Positions 51,332-59,028 of a stretch of DNA of 64,000 nt are shown piece by piece. Below the pieces are notes generated by a model. That model had not been told where the DNA came from. It saw nothing but the letters and a program-made list of their open reading frames with translations, and made no database searches. The position numbers and the translations under genes were made by a program. Source of the stretch: an uncultured Lachnospiraceae bacterium (GTDB taxonomy: Bacteria; Bacillota; Clostridia; Lachnospirales; Lachnospiraceae); the NCBI GenBank assembly GCA_910586205.1, contig CAJUGD010000017.1, forward strand, positions 12,098 to 76,097. Reading direction: 5' to 3'. Each line of letters begins with the position of its first letter. Positions within the stretch are counted from its first letter, which is position 1.

Positions 51332-52036
51332 ATGAGTAAAAGACGTGTGTTTTTAAAGCTGAGCGGAGAGGCTCTGGCAGGGCCTAAGAAGACCGGCTTT
51401 GATGAAGATACGGTAAAAGAGGTGGCCAGGCAGGTCAAGCTTTCCGTGGACGCAGGAGTCCAGGTGGGGATTGTCATCGGCGGGGGGAATTTCTGGCGGG
51501 GCCGTACCAGCGAGGCCATTGACCGTACCAAGGCAGACCAGATTGGGATGCTGGCCACTGTGATGAACTGTATTTATGTGTCGGAGATTTTTCGGAATAC
51601 AGGTATGATGACCCAGATTTTAACGCCTTTTGAGTGCGGGACTATGACAAAGGTCTTTTCCAAGGACAGGGCCAACAAGTATTTTGAGAAGGGAATGGTG
51701 GTCTTTTTCGCAGGAGGGACAGGACACCCGTATTTCTCTACAGATACAGGGATTACCCTGCGGGCGGTGGAGATGGATGCAGACTGTATTTTGCTGGCCA
51801 AGTCCATTGACGGAGTGTATGACAGTGACCCGGCCAAGAATCCGGATGCTAAGCGCTATGACAGGATCTCCATTCAGGAAGTGATTGACAAAAAGCTGGC
51901 TGTGGTAGATCTGACGGCTTCCATCATGTGCTTAGAGCACAGGATGCCCATGGCTGTATTTGATTTAAACGAAAAGGACAGCATTGCCAATGCAATGCAG
52001 GGAAAAATAAACGGTACGATTGTGACCGTTGAATAA
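51332..52036 (+). CDS. pyrH: Uridylate kinase
   Basis: Phosphorylates UMP to UDP for pyrimidine nucleotide synthesis. A 234-residue amino-acid-kinase-fold protein with RVFLKLSGEALAG at the start, GIVIGGGNFWRG, GTGHPYFSTDT and SIDGVYDSDP. ATG 51332 follows AGGAG at 51316-51320; earlier in-frame starts (51254, 51323) lack good spacing. frr follows 12 bases later, as in most bacteria. Confidence 0.96.
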   Translation: MSKRRVFLKLSGEALAGPKKTGFDEDTVKEVARQVKLSVDAGVQVGIVIGGGNFWRGRTSEAIDRTKADQIGMLATVMNCIYVSEIFRNTGMMTQILTPFECGTMTKVFSKDRANKYFEKGMVVFFAGGTGHPYFSTDTGITLRAVEMDADCILLAKSIDGVYDSDPAKNPDAKRYDRISIQEVIDKKLAVVDLTASIMCLEHRMPMAVFDLNEKDSIANAMQGKINGTIVTVE

Positions 52037-52048
52037 CAGGAGGGGAAT

Positions 52049-52603
52049 ATGCAGGAACAATTAAAAATGTATGAGGACAAGATGAACAAGTCTTTGGAGG
52101 TGCTTTTAAGCGAATACACCACCATTCGTGCCGGACGTGCCAACCCCCATGTGTTGGACAAGATCAAGGTGGATTATTATGGAACGCCTACGCCGATTCA
52201 GCAGGTCGGCAACATTAACATTCCGGAGGCCCGCATGATTGTGATCCAGCCTTGGGAGAAAAGTCTCTTAAAAGCCATTGAGAAGGCCATCAATATGTCG
52301 GATTTAGGGATTCATCCTACCAATGACGGCAATGTGATCCGCCTTGTGTTTCCGGAGCTGACAGAGGAGCGCAGAAAAGATCTGGCCAAGGATGTGAAGA
52401 AAAAAGGTGAGAATACGAAAGTAGCTGTCCGCAATATCCGCCGGGACGCCAATGAGACCTTTAAGAAGATGGAAAAGGCAGGGGAGATGTCAGAGGATGA
52501 TTTAAAGCTGGGCACAGAGAAGATTCAGAAAATCACGGACAAGATGATCGAGAAGATTGACGCGGCTGTGGAGAATAAGACGAAGGAGATTATGACGGTA
52601 TAG
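52049..52603 (+). CDS. frr: Ribosome recycling factor
   Basis: Splits the post-termination ribosome with EF-G. 184 residues, normal length, with the conserved EYTTIRAGRANPHVLD, YYGTPTPIQQVGNI and ERRKDLAKDVKKKGE. Ribosome site AGGAGGGG. Followed by a terminator before uppS. Confidence 0.97.
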   Translation: MQEQLKMYEDKMNKSLEVLLSEYTTIRAGRANPHVLDKIKVDYYGTPTPIQQVGNINIPEARMIVIQPWEKSLLKAIEKAINMSDLGIHPTNDGNVIRLVFPELTEERRKDLAKDVKKKGENTKVAVRNIRRDANETFKKMEKAGEMSEDDLKLGTEKIQKITDKMIEKIDAAVENKTKEIMTV

Positions 52604-52689
52604 CAGGGTCATAAGAGATGCGGTTATCGTTTCGATGGGTGGAATGGCTTATATTTTGACTGTTAAAAAATAATATGAGGAAGATAGGG

Positions 52690-52714
52690 GGACAGGGGAT
52701 TTTCCTGTCCTTTT
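52690..52714 (+). terminator. Terminator between frr and uppS
   Basis: GGACAGG (52690-52696) pairs with CCTGTCC (52704-52710), loop of seven, then TTTT. The T tract is short, so read-through into uppS is plausible; no clear promoter is seen in the 37 bases before uppS. Confidence 0.7.
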
Positions 52715-52751
52715 GTCTTAAAATACAGCTATAAATACAGGGAGGTGCAGA

Positions 52752-53474
52752 ATGGGGCAAAAATTGGACGGAATGGTGATTCCTAAACATGTGGCGCTGA
52801 TCTTAGACGGAAATGGAAGATGGGCAAAGAAGCGGGGGCTTCCCCGGACCATGGGACATAAGCAGGGCTGTGTGACAGTGGAGAAGACAGTGGAGATCGC
52901 GGCCAGAATGGGAATTGAATATTTGACTGTGTATGGATTTTCTACAGAGAACTGGAAGCGTTCTTCAGAGGAAGTAGGAGCTCTCATGCAGCTTTTTCGG
53001 TATTATATGGTCAGGCTTTTAAAGATTGCCACAGCCAACAATGTCAGGGTGCAGATGATCGGGGACCGGAGACGGTTTGATAAGGACATTATTGAGGGAA
53101 TCAACAGGCTGGTAAGGGAGACAAAGGAAAACACCGGACTGACCTTTGTGATTGCAGTTAATTATGGGGGCAGGGATGAGCTGACCCGGGCAGCCAGACG
53201 GATGGCACAGGACTGTGTATCCGGTATTTTGAAGGCGGATGATATTACACAGGAAACAATGGAATCCTATCTGGATACGGCAGGAATGCCGGATCCGGAT
53301 CTTTTGATCCGCACCAGTGGGGAGATTCGCCTGTCCAATTATTTGCTGTGGCAGCTTGCCTATACGGAGATTTTTGTGACAGACTGTCTTTGGCCGGATT
53401 TTGATCAGGAGGAATTGGAAAAGGCAATTCTTGCGTATAATAAACGAGAGCGGAGATTCGGCGGGGTAAAGTAG
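52752..53474 (+). CDS. uppS: Undecaprenyl diphosphate synthase
   Basis: Builds the C55 lipid carrier for cell-wall synthesis from IPP and farnesyl-PP. 240 residues with catalytic D19 in LILDGNGRWAKK, GHKQGC, YGFSTENWKR and the C-terminal RTSGEIRLSNYLLWQ. Ribosome site GGGAGG. It is followed by cdsA. Confidence 0.97.
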   Translation: MGQKLDGMVIPKHVALILDGNGRWAKKRGLPRTMGHKQGCVTVEKTVEIAARMGIEYLTVYGFSTENWKRSSEEVGALMQLFRYYMVRLLKIATANNVRVQMIGDRRRFDKDIIEGINRLVRETKENTGLTFVIAVNYGGRDELTRAARRMAQDCVSGILKADDITQETMESYLDTAGMPDPDLLIRTSGEIRLSNYLLWQLAYTEIFVTDCLWPDFDQEELEKAILAYNKRERRFGGVK

Positions 53475-53510
53475 GGAGTGTGGCCAGACAGCAAAAAGGA
53501 GGGGTCCAAA

Positions 53511-54311
53511 ATGTTTGGAAAACGTCTGATAAGCGGCATTATTTTGGTTGTTCTTGCAGTTTTGATTGTGGGGAGAGGCGGGGTGCTTCTCTATGTGACT
53601 GCAGGGATGATCTCTCTGGTGGGGCTGTTTGAGCTGTACCGGGTGATGAAGATCGAGAAAAATCCTCTTGGGATGGTGGGCTATCTGACAGCAGCGGCAT
53701 ATTATGGTTTGGTGTGGTATGAGGGGCAGCAGTACGTGATTTTAATGGCCATTGCAGCGCTGATGGTGCTGATGGGAATTTATGTGTTTACGTTTCCGAA
53801 ATATCGGACAGAGGAAGTGACAGTAGCCTTTTTCGGTGTGTTTTATGCAGCAGTGATGCTTTCCTATCTGTATCAGGTCCGGGCCATGGCAGACGGGATC
53901 TATTTGGTGTGGCTGATCTTTTTCAGCTCCTGGGGATGCGACACCTGTGCTTACTGTGTGGGAATGCTTTTGGGAAAGCACAAGCTGGTGCCGGTTTTAA
54001 GTCCGAAAAAGACCATTGAGGGGGCAGTGGGAGGCGTGGCAGGGGCAGCTCTTTTGGGATATCTGTTTGCCTGTGTCTATGGAAGCAGAATGCTGGAGGT
54101 GGGAAATCCCCGGGTAGCCTGCGGGATTGCCTGTGCTATTGCTGCCGTGATTTCCCAGGTAGGGGATCTGGCGGCTTCAGCCATTAAAAGAAATCATGAT
54201 ATTAAGGATTACGGACATTTGATTCCAGGGCACGGAGGGATTTTGGACCGGTTTGACAGTATGCTGTTTACAGCGCCGGCCATTTACTTTGCCGTGACGT
54301 TTTTACGATGA
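53511..54311 (+). CDS. cdsA: Phosphatidate cytidylyltransferase
   Basis: Makes CDP-diacylglycerol for phospholipid synthesis. A 266-residue integral membrane protein with about eight helices and the family signature ending KDYGHLIPGHGGILDRFDS. ATG 53511 follows AAAAAGGAGGGG; an in-frame GTG start at 53478 is not favoured. Confidence 0.95.
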   Translation: MFGKRLISGIILVVLAVLIVGRGGVLLYVTAGMISLVGLFELYRVMKIEKNPLGMVGYLTAAAYYGLVWYEGQQYVILMAIAALMVLMGIYVFTFPKYRTEEVTVAFFGVFYAAVMLSYLYQVRAMADGIYLVWLIFFSSWGCDTCAYCVGMLLGKHKLVPVLSPKKTIEGAVGGVAGAALLGYLFACVYGSRMLEVGNPRVACGIACAIAAVISQVGDLAASAIKRNHDIKDYGHLIPGHGGILDRFDSMLFTAPAIYFAVTFLR

Positions 54312-54387
54312 GCAGGGATTGCCGGCACCGGGCCAAAGGCACAGGGAGACTTTTGAGAGTACATTAACGGCTAAGGAGGAAATACTT

Positions 54388-55530
54388 GTGAAGAAAATAG
54401 CGATATTAGGGTCAACAGGCTCCATCGGAACCCAGACTCTGGAGGTTGTGGAGCAGAATCGGGATCTGCAGGTGACAGCCCTGGCAGCAGGGTCAAATGT
54501 GCGTTTGATGGAGCAGCAGATCCGAAGGTTTTCTCCTGCTCTGGCCTGTATGGGGGATGAGGAGAAGGCAAGAGAGCTGCGGACTTTGACAAAGGATTTA
54601 AACGTGCGGATTACATCCGGAATGGAGGGACTTTTGGAGGTGGCCGCAGAACCTCAGTCGGAAATTCTGGTGACAGCCATTGTGGGAATGATTGGAATAC
54701 GGCCTGCCATAGCAGCCATAGAGGCGGGAAAGGATATTGCCCTGGCCAATAAGGAGACCTTGGTGACGGCAGGTCATCTGATAATGCCGCTTGCAAAGGA
54801 AAAGAATGTGAAGATTCTGCCGGTGGACAGTGAACACAGTGCTATTTTCCAATGTATGAACGGGGAGGAGAAAAGGGCTGTCCACAAGATCCTTCTTACA
54901 GCCTCCGGCGGGCCGTTTCGTGGGTGGAGCAAAGAGCAGCTTTCAAATGTACAGCCGGAGGACGCCTTAAAGCATCCAAACTGGAGTATGGGAAAGAAGA
55001 TAACCATTGATTCTTCCACTATGGTCAACAAAGGATTGGAGGTCATGGAGGCCAAGTGGCTGTTTGGGGTGGATCTGGATCAGATTCAGGTGGTGGTGCA
55101 GCCTCAGAGCGTGATTCATTCCATGGTGGAATTTGAGGACGGGGCAGTGATGGCACAGCTTGGGACACCGGATATGAAGCTTCCCATTCAATATGCCCTT
55201 TATTATCCGGAGAGAAGATTTTTGCCGGGAAAGCGGCTGGATTTTGCAAAATTGGGCAAGATTTCTTTTGAGGAGCCGGATCTTTTGGTGTTTCGGGGAC
55301 TGTCCCTGGCTTACCAGGCAGGCAGAGAAGGCGGCTCTATACCAACGGTGTATAATGCTGCCAATGAATATGCGGTGGCAAAGTTTTTGGGCAGGAAGAT
55401 CTCTTATCCTGCCATAATTGAGATGATTGAGAGCGCTATGGAGTCTCATCATCGGATCATGCAGCCAAAGGTAGAGGAGATTCTGGCTGCAGAACAAGAA
55501 ACCTATGAATTTTTAGAAAGCAGGTGGTAA
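54388..55530 (+). CDS. dxr: 1-deoxy-D-xylulose-5-phosphate reductoisomerase
   Basis: First committed step of the MEP isoprenoid pathway (DXP to MEP, NADPH-dependent). 380 residues with ILGSTGSIGTQTLEV, ANKETLV, PVDSEHSAIFQ and KKITIDSSTMVNKGLE. It starts at GTG 54388, preceded by AAGGAGG with good spacing and matching the family start; the long in-frame upstream extension from 54319 is unlikely. Confidence 0.96.
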   Translation: MKKIAILGSTGSIGTQTLEVVEQNRDLQVTALAAGSNVRLMEQQIRRFSPALACMGDEEKARELRTLTKDLNVRITSGMEGLLEVAAEPQSEILVTAIVGMIGIRPAIAAIEAGKDIALANKETLVTAGHLIMPLAKEKNVKILPVDSEHSAIFQCMNGEEKRAVHKILLTASGGPFRGWSKEQLSNVQPEDALKHPNWSMGKKITIDSSTMVNKGLEVMEAKWLFGVDLDQIQVVVQPQSVIHSMVEFEDGAVMAQLGTPDMKLPIQYALYYPERRFLPGKRLDFAKLGKISFEEPDLLVFRGLSLAYQAGREGGSIPTVYNAANEYAVAKFLGRKISYPAIIEMIESAMESHHRIMQPKVEEILAAEQETYEFLESRW

Positions 55531-55531
55531 T

Positions 55532-56584
55532 TTGTTGTATATTCTGGCAGGGGTACTGCTGTTTGGTGTGATTGTGCTGATACACGAGTTCGGACATTTT
55601 TTATTTGCCAAATTAGGAGGGATCGGTGTGGTGGAATTTTCCATCGGCATGGGTCCCCGTTTGTGCAGCTTTGTGCGTGGGGAAACCAGGTATTCCATCA
55701 AATGCCTGCCTTTTGGCGGATCTTGTATGATGGTGGGGGAGGATGCAGAAAATCCGGATCCGGCTGCTTTTAACAATAAATCCGTATGGACGCGGATCTC
55801 AGTGATTGCGGCAGGGCCTGTATTTAACCTGCTTCTTGCCTTTTTGTGTGCAATGGTGATTGTGGCTCAGGTAGGGCGGGATATGCCGGTTCTCTATGAG
55901 GTGACAGAAGGATCACCGGCAGAAGCAGCAGGGCTTAAGTCAGGAGATCTGCTTACCGGAATCAACAACCGGAAGATCTTTTCCAGAAGGGATGTGTCTT
56001 TGTATCTGATGTCCCATCCGGGAGAGAGCCTGACTGTCCGCTATGAAAGAACAGCAGACGGAGAGACAAAGGAATATGTGACAAAGCTTATGCCGGAGTT
56101 TCATGAGGAGTACCAGGCATTTATGATGGGAGTCAGCTTTTTGGGGAATTATAAAAAAGCGGAGAACCTGATTGAGTTTCTGGATTATAGCTTTTATGAG
56201 GTGAAATATTGTATTGTCACTACATTTGACGGCCTGAGGATGTTATTCCAGGGACAGATGAAGGTGCAAGATTCCGTGACAGGGCCAGTAGGCATTGTGA
56301 GTATGGTGGGGGAAACCATTGAGGAGGGCCAAAGAGGCGGCGCGGCGGTGCTTATAAATGTGATCGCTACCTGGGGACTGCTGCTCAGCGCCACTCTTGG
56401 AATTATGAATCTCCTTCCCATTCCGGCGCTGGACGGAGGAAGGCTTTTGTTTCTCCTGGTGGAGCTTTTGCGGGGAAAGCCAGTGGATCCGGAGAAGGAA
56501 GGCATGGTCCATGCGGCGGGAATGGTGTTTTTGATGATGGTGATGGTGCTGGTGTTGTTTAATGATATTCGGAAGCTGATTTAA
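55532..56584 (+). CDS. rseP: Site-2 protease RseP
   Basis: Intramembrane zinc protease that cleaves anti-sigma factors and signal-peptide remnants. 350 residues: HEFGH (18-22) in the first helix, a PDZ domain (about 110-190, with GSPAEAAGLKSGD) and the second metal site LLPIPALDGG. Translation begins at TTG 55532 or TTG 55535 after AGGTGG, just behind the dxr stop. Confidence 0.95.
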   Translation: MLYILAGVLLFGVIVLIHEFGHFLFAKLGGIGVVEFSIGMGPRLCSFVRGETRYSIKCLPFGGSCMMVGEDAENPDPAAFNNKSVWTRISVIAAGPVFNLLLAFLCAMVIVAQVGRDMPVLYEVTEGSPAEAAGLKSGDLLTGINNRKIFSRRDVSLYLMSHPGESLTVRYERTADGETKEYVTKLMPEFHEEYQAFMMGVSFLGNYKKAENLIEFLDYSFYEVKYCIVTTFDGLRMLFQGQMKVQDSVTGPVGIVSMVGETIEEGQRGGAAVLINVIATWGLLLSATLGIMNLLPIPALDGGRLLFLLVELLRGKPVDPEKEGMVHAAGMVFLMMVMVLVLFNDIRKLI

Positions 56585-56600
56585 TAAGGTATCATGGAGT

Positions 56601-56638
56601 ATCCGGCAAAATGGATTCTGGAATGTGTTTTGCCGGAT
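56601..56638. repeat. 11-bp perfect inverted repeat after rseP
   Basis: ATCCGGCAAAA (56601-56611) and TTTTGCCGGAT (56628-56638) with a 16-base loop. No T run follows on the + strand. It lies exactly at the junction between the housekeeping block and the A/T-rich DUF262 gene. Confidence 0.7.
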
Positions 56639-56663
56639 TAAGAGGAGTGGAAAGGAATATTTG

Positions 56664-57785
56664 ATGGGGCAAACAGAAACATTATTAGATATTTATCATG
56701 AGGTTAGTATTAATCAGGTAAAAGCAGATGTAGCATTTCGAACATTGGTTGAAGGTGTTAATGACCATATGTATGTGATACCAGAGTATCAGCGAAAATT
56801 CAGATGGTCTAAGAAAAAAATAGAAAATTTGGCAGTATCTTTGATCAAGGGCCTACCTATCCCACCAATCTATACCTATCGAAACAATGAAAATCAATTA
56901 GAAATTTTGGATGGTCAGCAGAGGATTATCAGCTTGTTTTTATATTATTTCGGAATTATAGTGGGAAATGAAAGGAGTCCGTTTTTTGATTATCAGAATC
57001 TGGAGCTGGGAGACGAGACTTTTTTAGAAGCACTTGAACGGAAAAAATTAGTGAAGGATTGTAAATATAACATGCGGGTAGATGGTCGTGATTTTGATAT
57101 CTCATATGGCCAGCTTCCAAAAAGGCTGAAGAGAAAAGTGGATTACATGCCCATTACTATTGTGGAAATAAAAATAGAGTCTCAGGAAAACCGTGATAAA
57201 ATATTACATAAAATTTTTGCAAATCTAAACCGTGAAGGAGAAAGGCTTTCGGACCAGGAGCTTAGAAATGGAATTTATCCTTGTCCTTTTTATCAGATGC
57301 TTTATGATGTGAATAAAAATAATAAAAAATGGCGAAAACTATATGGGAAAATTAACTCCAAAGGAAAAGATGTTGAGATTTTGCTGCGGCTTTGTGCAAT
57401 GGAGTATTATGTTATCTTTTCAGAAACGAAACAAGAGTTTTTTATGGGAAGATATGAGGAAACCTTGTTGGATGATTTTTCAGAGATGGTCATAGGTTTT
57501 GACGAGGATACAACGATGAAATATAAAAAGTGCCTTGAGAAATTTTTAGATCGGTTTGATATCAAAAAAACCCATAAAAAGGTAACCACATTAGACAGCC
57601 TGTTTGCCATCCAGGAAAAAGCAGGATTAGATTTTGTAATTACAGATTCCATATGTGAAGAACTTGAGAGAACAGAGGAGTTTAATGCATTGTCCAGGCA
57701 GGGAACAATGTCAGATTCCAGAATGAAAAAAAGGTGGAAGGTCGCTTATGAACAATTATCAAAATATGATAAAAACACTTGCTGA
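56664..57785 (+). CDS. DUF262 family protein (DGQQR motif)
   Basis: A 373-residue protein with an N-terminal DUF262 domain: YQRKFRWS (42-49) and ILDGQQRIISL (DGQQR at 83-87). DUF262 is related to ParB-like NTPase/nuclease folds and is the N-terminal half of GmrSD-type modified-DNA restriction enzymes. The usual C-terminal HNH (DUF1524) domain is not visible, so nuclease activity is unproven. The gene is visibly A/T-richer than its neighbours and interrupts the conserved rseP-ispG order, which suggests horizontal gain. ATG 56664 follows GGAAAGGAA; an earlier frame from 56625 is not favoured. Confidence 0.85.
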   Translation: MGQTETLLDIYHEVSINQVKADVAFRTLVEGVNDHMYVIPEYQRKFRWSKKKIENLAVSLIKGLPIPPIYTYRNNENQLEILDGQQRIISLFLYYFGIIVGNERSPFFDYQNLELGDETFLEALERKKLVKDCKYNMRVDGRDFDISYGQLPKRLKRKVDYMPITIVEIKIESQENRDKILHKIFANLNREGERLSDQELRNGIYPCPFYQMLYDVNKNNKKWRKLYGKINSKGKDVEILLRLCAMEYYVIFSETKQEFFMGRYEETLLDDFSEMVIGFDEDTTMKYKKCLEKFLDRFDIKKTHKKVTTLDSLFAIQEKAGLDFVITDSICEELERTEEFNALSRQGTMSDSRMKKRWKVAYEQLSKYDKNTC

Positions 57786-57873
57786 CAAAATATGGGATGG
57801 ATTGGAGAGACAGGATGTGCTGAGGATCTGTAAAAAGTTATATACATATTATATGGTAAAATTGAAAGCATAG
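57748..57873 (+). CDS. 41-residue ORF overlapping the DUF262 gene
   Basis: ATG 57748 has GGAAGG (57736-57741) six bases ahead, and the frame runs to TAG 57871-57873, overlapping the last 38 bases of the DUF262 gene. The product is basic and helical (LADKIWDGLERQDVLRICKK, then LYTYYMVKLKA). It fills most of the gap before ispG and shares the A/T-rich composition. No family recognised; it could be a partner or regulator of the DUF262 protein. Confidence 0.5.
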   Translation: MNNYQNMIKTLADKIWDGLERQDVLRICKKLYTYYMVKLKA

Positions 57874-57911
57874 CATAATTTTTAATGAAAGTGCAGGTAA
57901 AAGTGAACAAT

Positions 57912-58997
57912 ATGAACCGAATGAAGACAAAAGAGATACAGATTGGGGATCGGGTAATCGGCGGAGAAAATCCGATTTTGATTCAGTCTATGTGCAACAC
58001 GCGCACAGAGGATGTAAAGGCCACAGTGGAGCAGATCCTTCATCTGGAGCAGGCAGGGTGTGAGATAATCCGTGTGGCGGTTCCTACCATGGAGGCTGCG
58101 GAAAGTCTGAGACAGATTAAAAAGCAGATTCATATTCCCTTGGTAGCGGACATTCATTTTGACTATCGCCTTGCCATTGCGGCCATGGAATGCGGGGCAG
58201 ATAAGATTCGAATTAATCCGGGGAATATCGGGGCCGAGGAGCGGGTGCAGGCAGTGGTGAATAAGGCAAAGGAATATAAGATTCCTATCCGGGTGGGGGT
58301 CAACAGCGGGTCTTTAGAGAAAAACCTGATTGAAAAGTACGGGGGAGTTACAGCAGAAGGTCTTGTGGAGAGCGCTTTAGATAAGGTCTTGTGGATTGAA
58401 AAGATGGGATATGATAATTTGGTGATCAGCATTAAGTCCTCGGACGTGATGATGTGTGTCCGTGCCCATGAGCTTATCAGCAGGAAAAGCAGTTATCCCC
58501 TTCATGTGGGAATTACGGAGGCAGGAACCGTCACTTCAGGGAATATTAAATCAGCAGTAGGGCTTGGATTGATTCTGAATCAGGGAATCGGAGATACCAT
58601 ACGGGTTTCCCTGACAGGAGATCCGGTGGAGGAGATAAAGTCGGCAAAGCTGATTTTGCGGACATTGGGTCTTAGAAAGGGCGGAATTGAGGTGGTTTCC
58701 TGTCCTACCTGCGGGCGGACGAAGATTGATTTGATTGGTCTGGCCGGACAGGTGGAAAATATGGTGACAGAATTTGACCATTTAAGCCTTAAGGTGGCAG
58801 TGATGGGATGTGTGGTCAATGGTCCCGGCGAGGCAAAAGAGGCGGATCTGGGCATTGCCGGAGGGATCGGAGAGGGCCTGCTGATTCGCCGAGGACAGGT
58901 GGTAAAAAAACTGCCGGAAGGAGAGCTTTTGCCTGCTTTGCGGGAGGAACTGATAAGGATATCAGAGGAAAAGAGACCTGGCGGTAATGGTTCATAA
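57912..58997 (+). CDS. ispG: (E)-4-hydroxy-3-methylbut-2-enyl-diphosphate synthase
   Basis: Iron-sulfur enzyme of the MEP pathway. About 361 residues with QSMCNTRTEDV, EAGTVTSGNIKSAVGLG, SCPTCGRTKID and GCVVNGPGEA; the cysteines of the last two hold the 4Fe-4S cluster. The start is uncertain: ATG 57885, 57912 or 57921, none with a strong ribosome site; 57912 best fits the family N-terminus. It ends 31 bases before polC. Confidence 0.93.
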   Translation: MNRMKTKEIQIGDRVIGGENPILIQSMCNTRTEDVKATVEQILHLEQAGCEIIRVAVPTMEAAESLRQIKKQIHIPLVADIHFDYRLAIAAMECGADKIRINPGNIGAEERVQAVVNKAKEYKIPIRVGVNSGSLEKNLIEKYGGVTAEGLVESALDKVLWIEKMGYDNLVISIKSSDVMMCVRAHELISRKSSYPLHVGITEAGTVTSGNIKSAVGLGLILNQGIGDTIRVSLTGDPVEEIKSAKLILRTLGLRKGGIEVVSCPTCGRTKIDLIGLAGQVENMVTEFDHLSLKVAVMGCVVNGPGEAKEADLGIAGGIGEGLLIRRGQVVKKLPEGELLPALREELIRISEEKRPGGNGS

Positions 58998-59028
58998 GTG
59001 CATTGGGAAAATAAGGGGAGGGTGAAAG

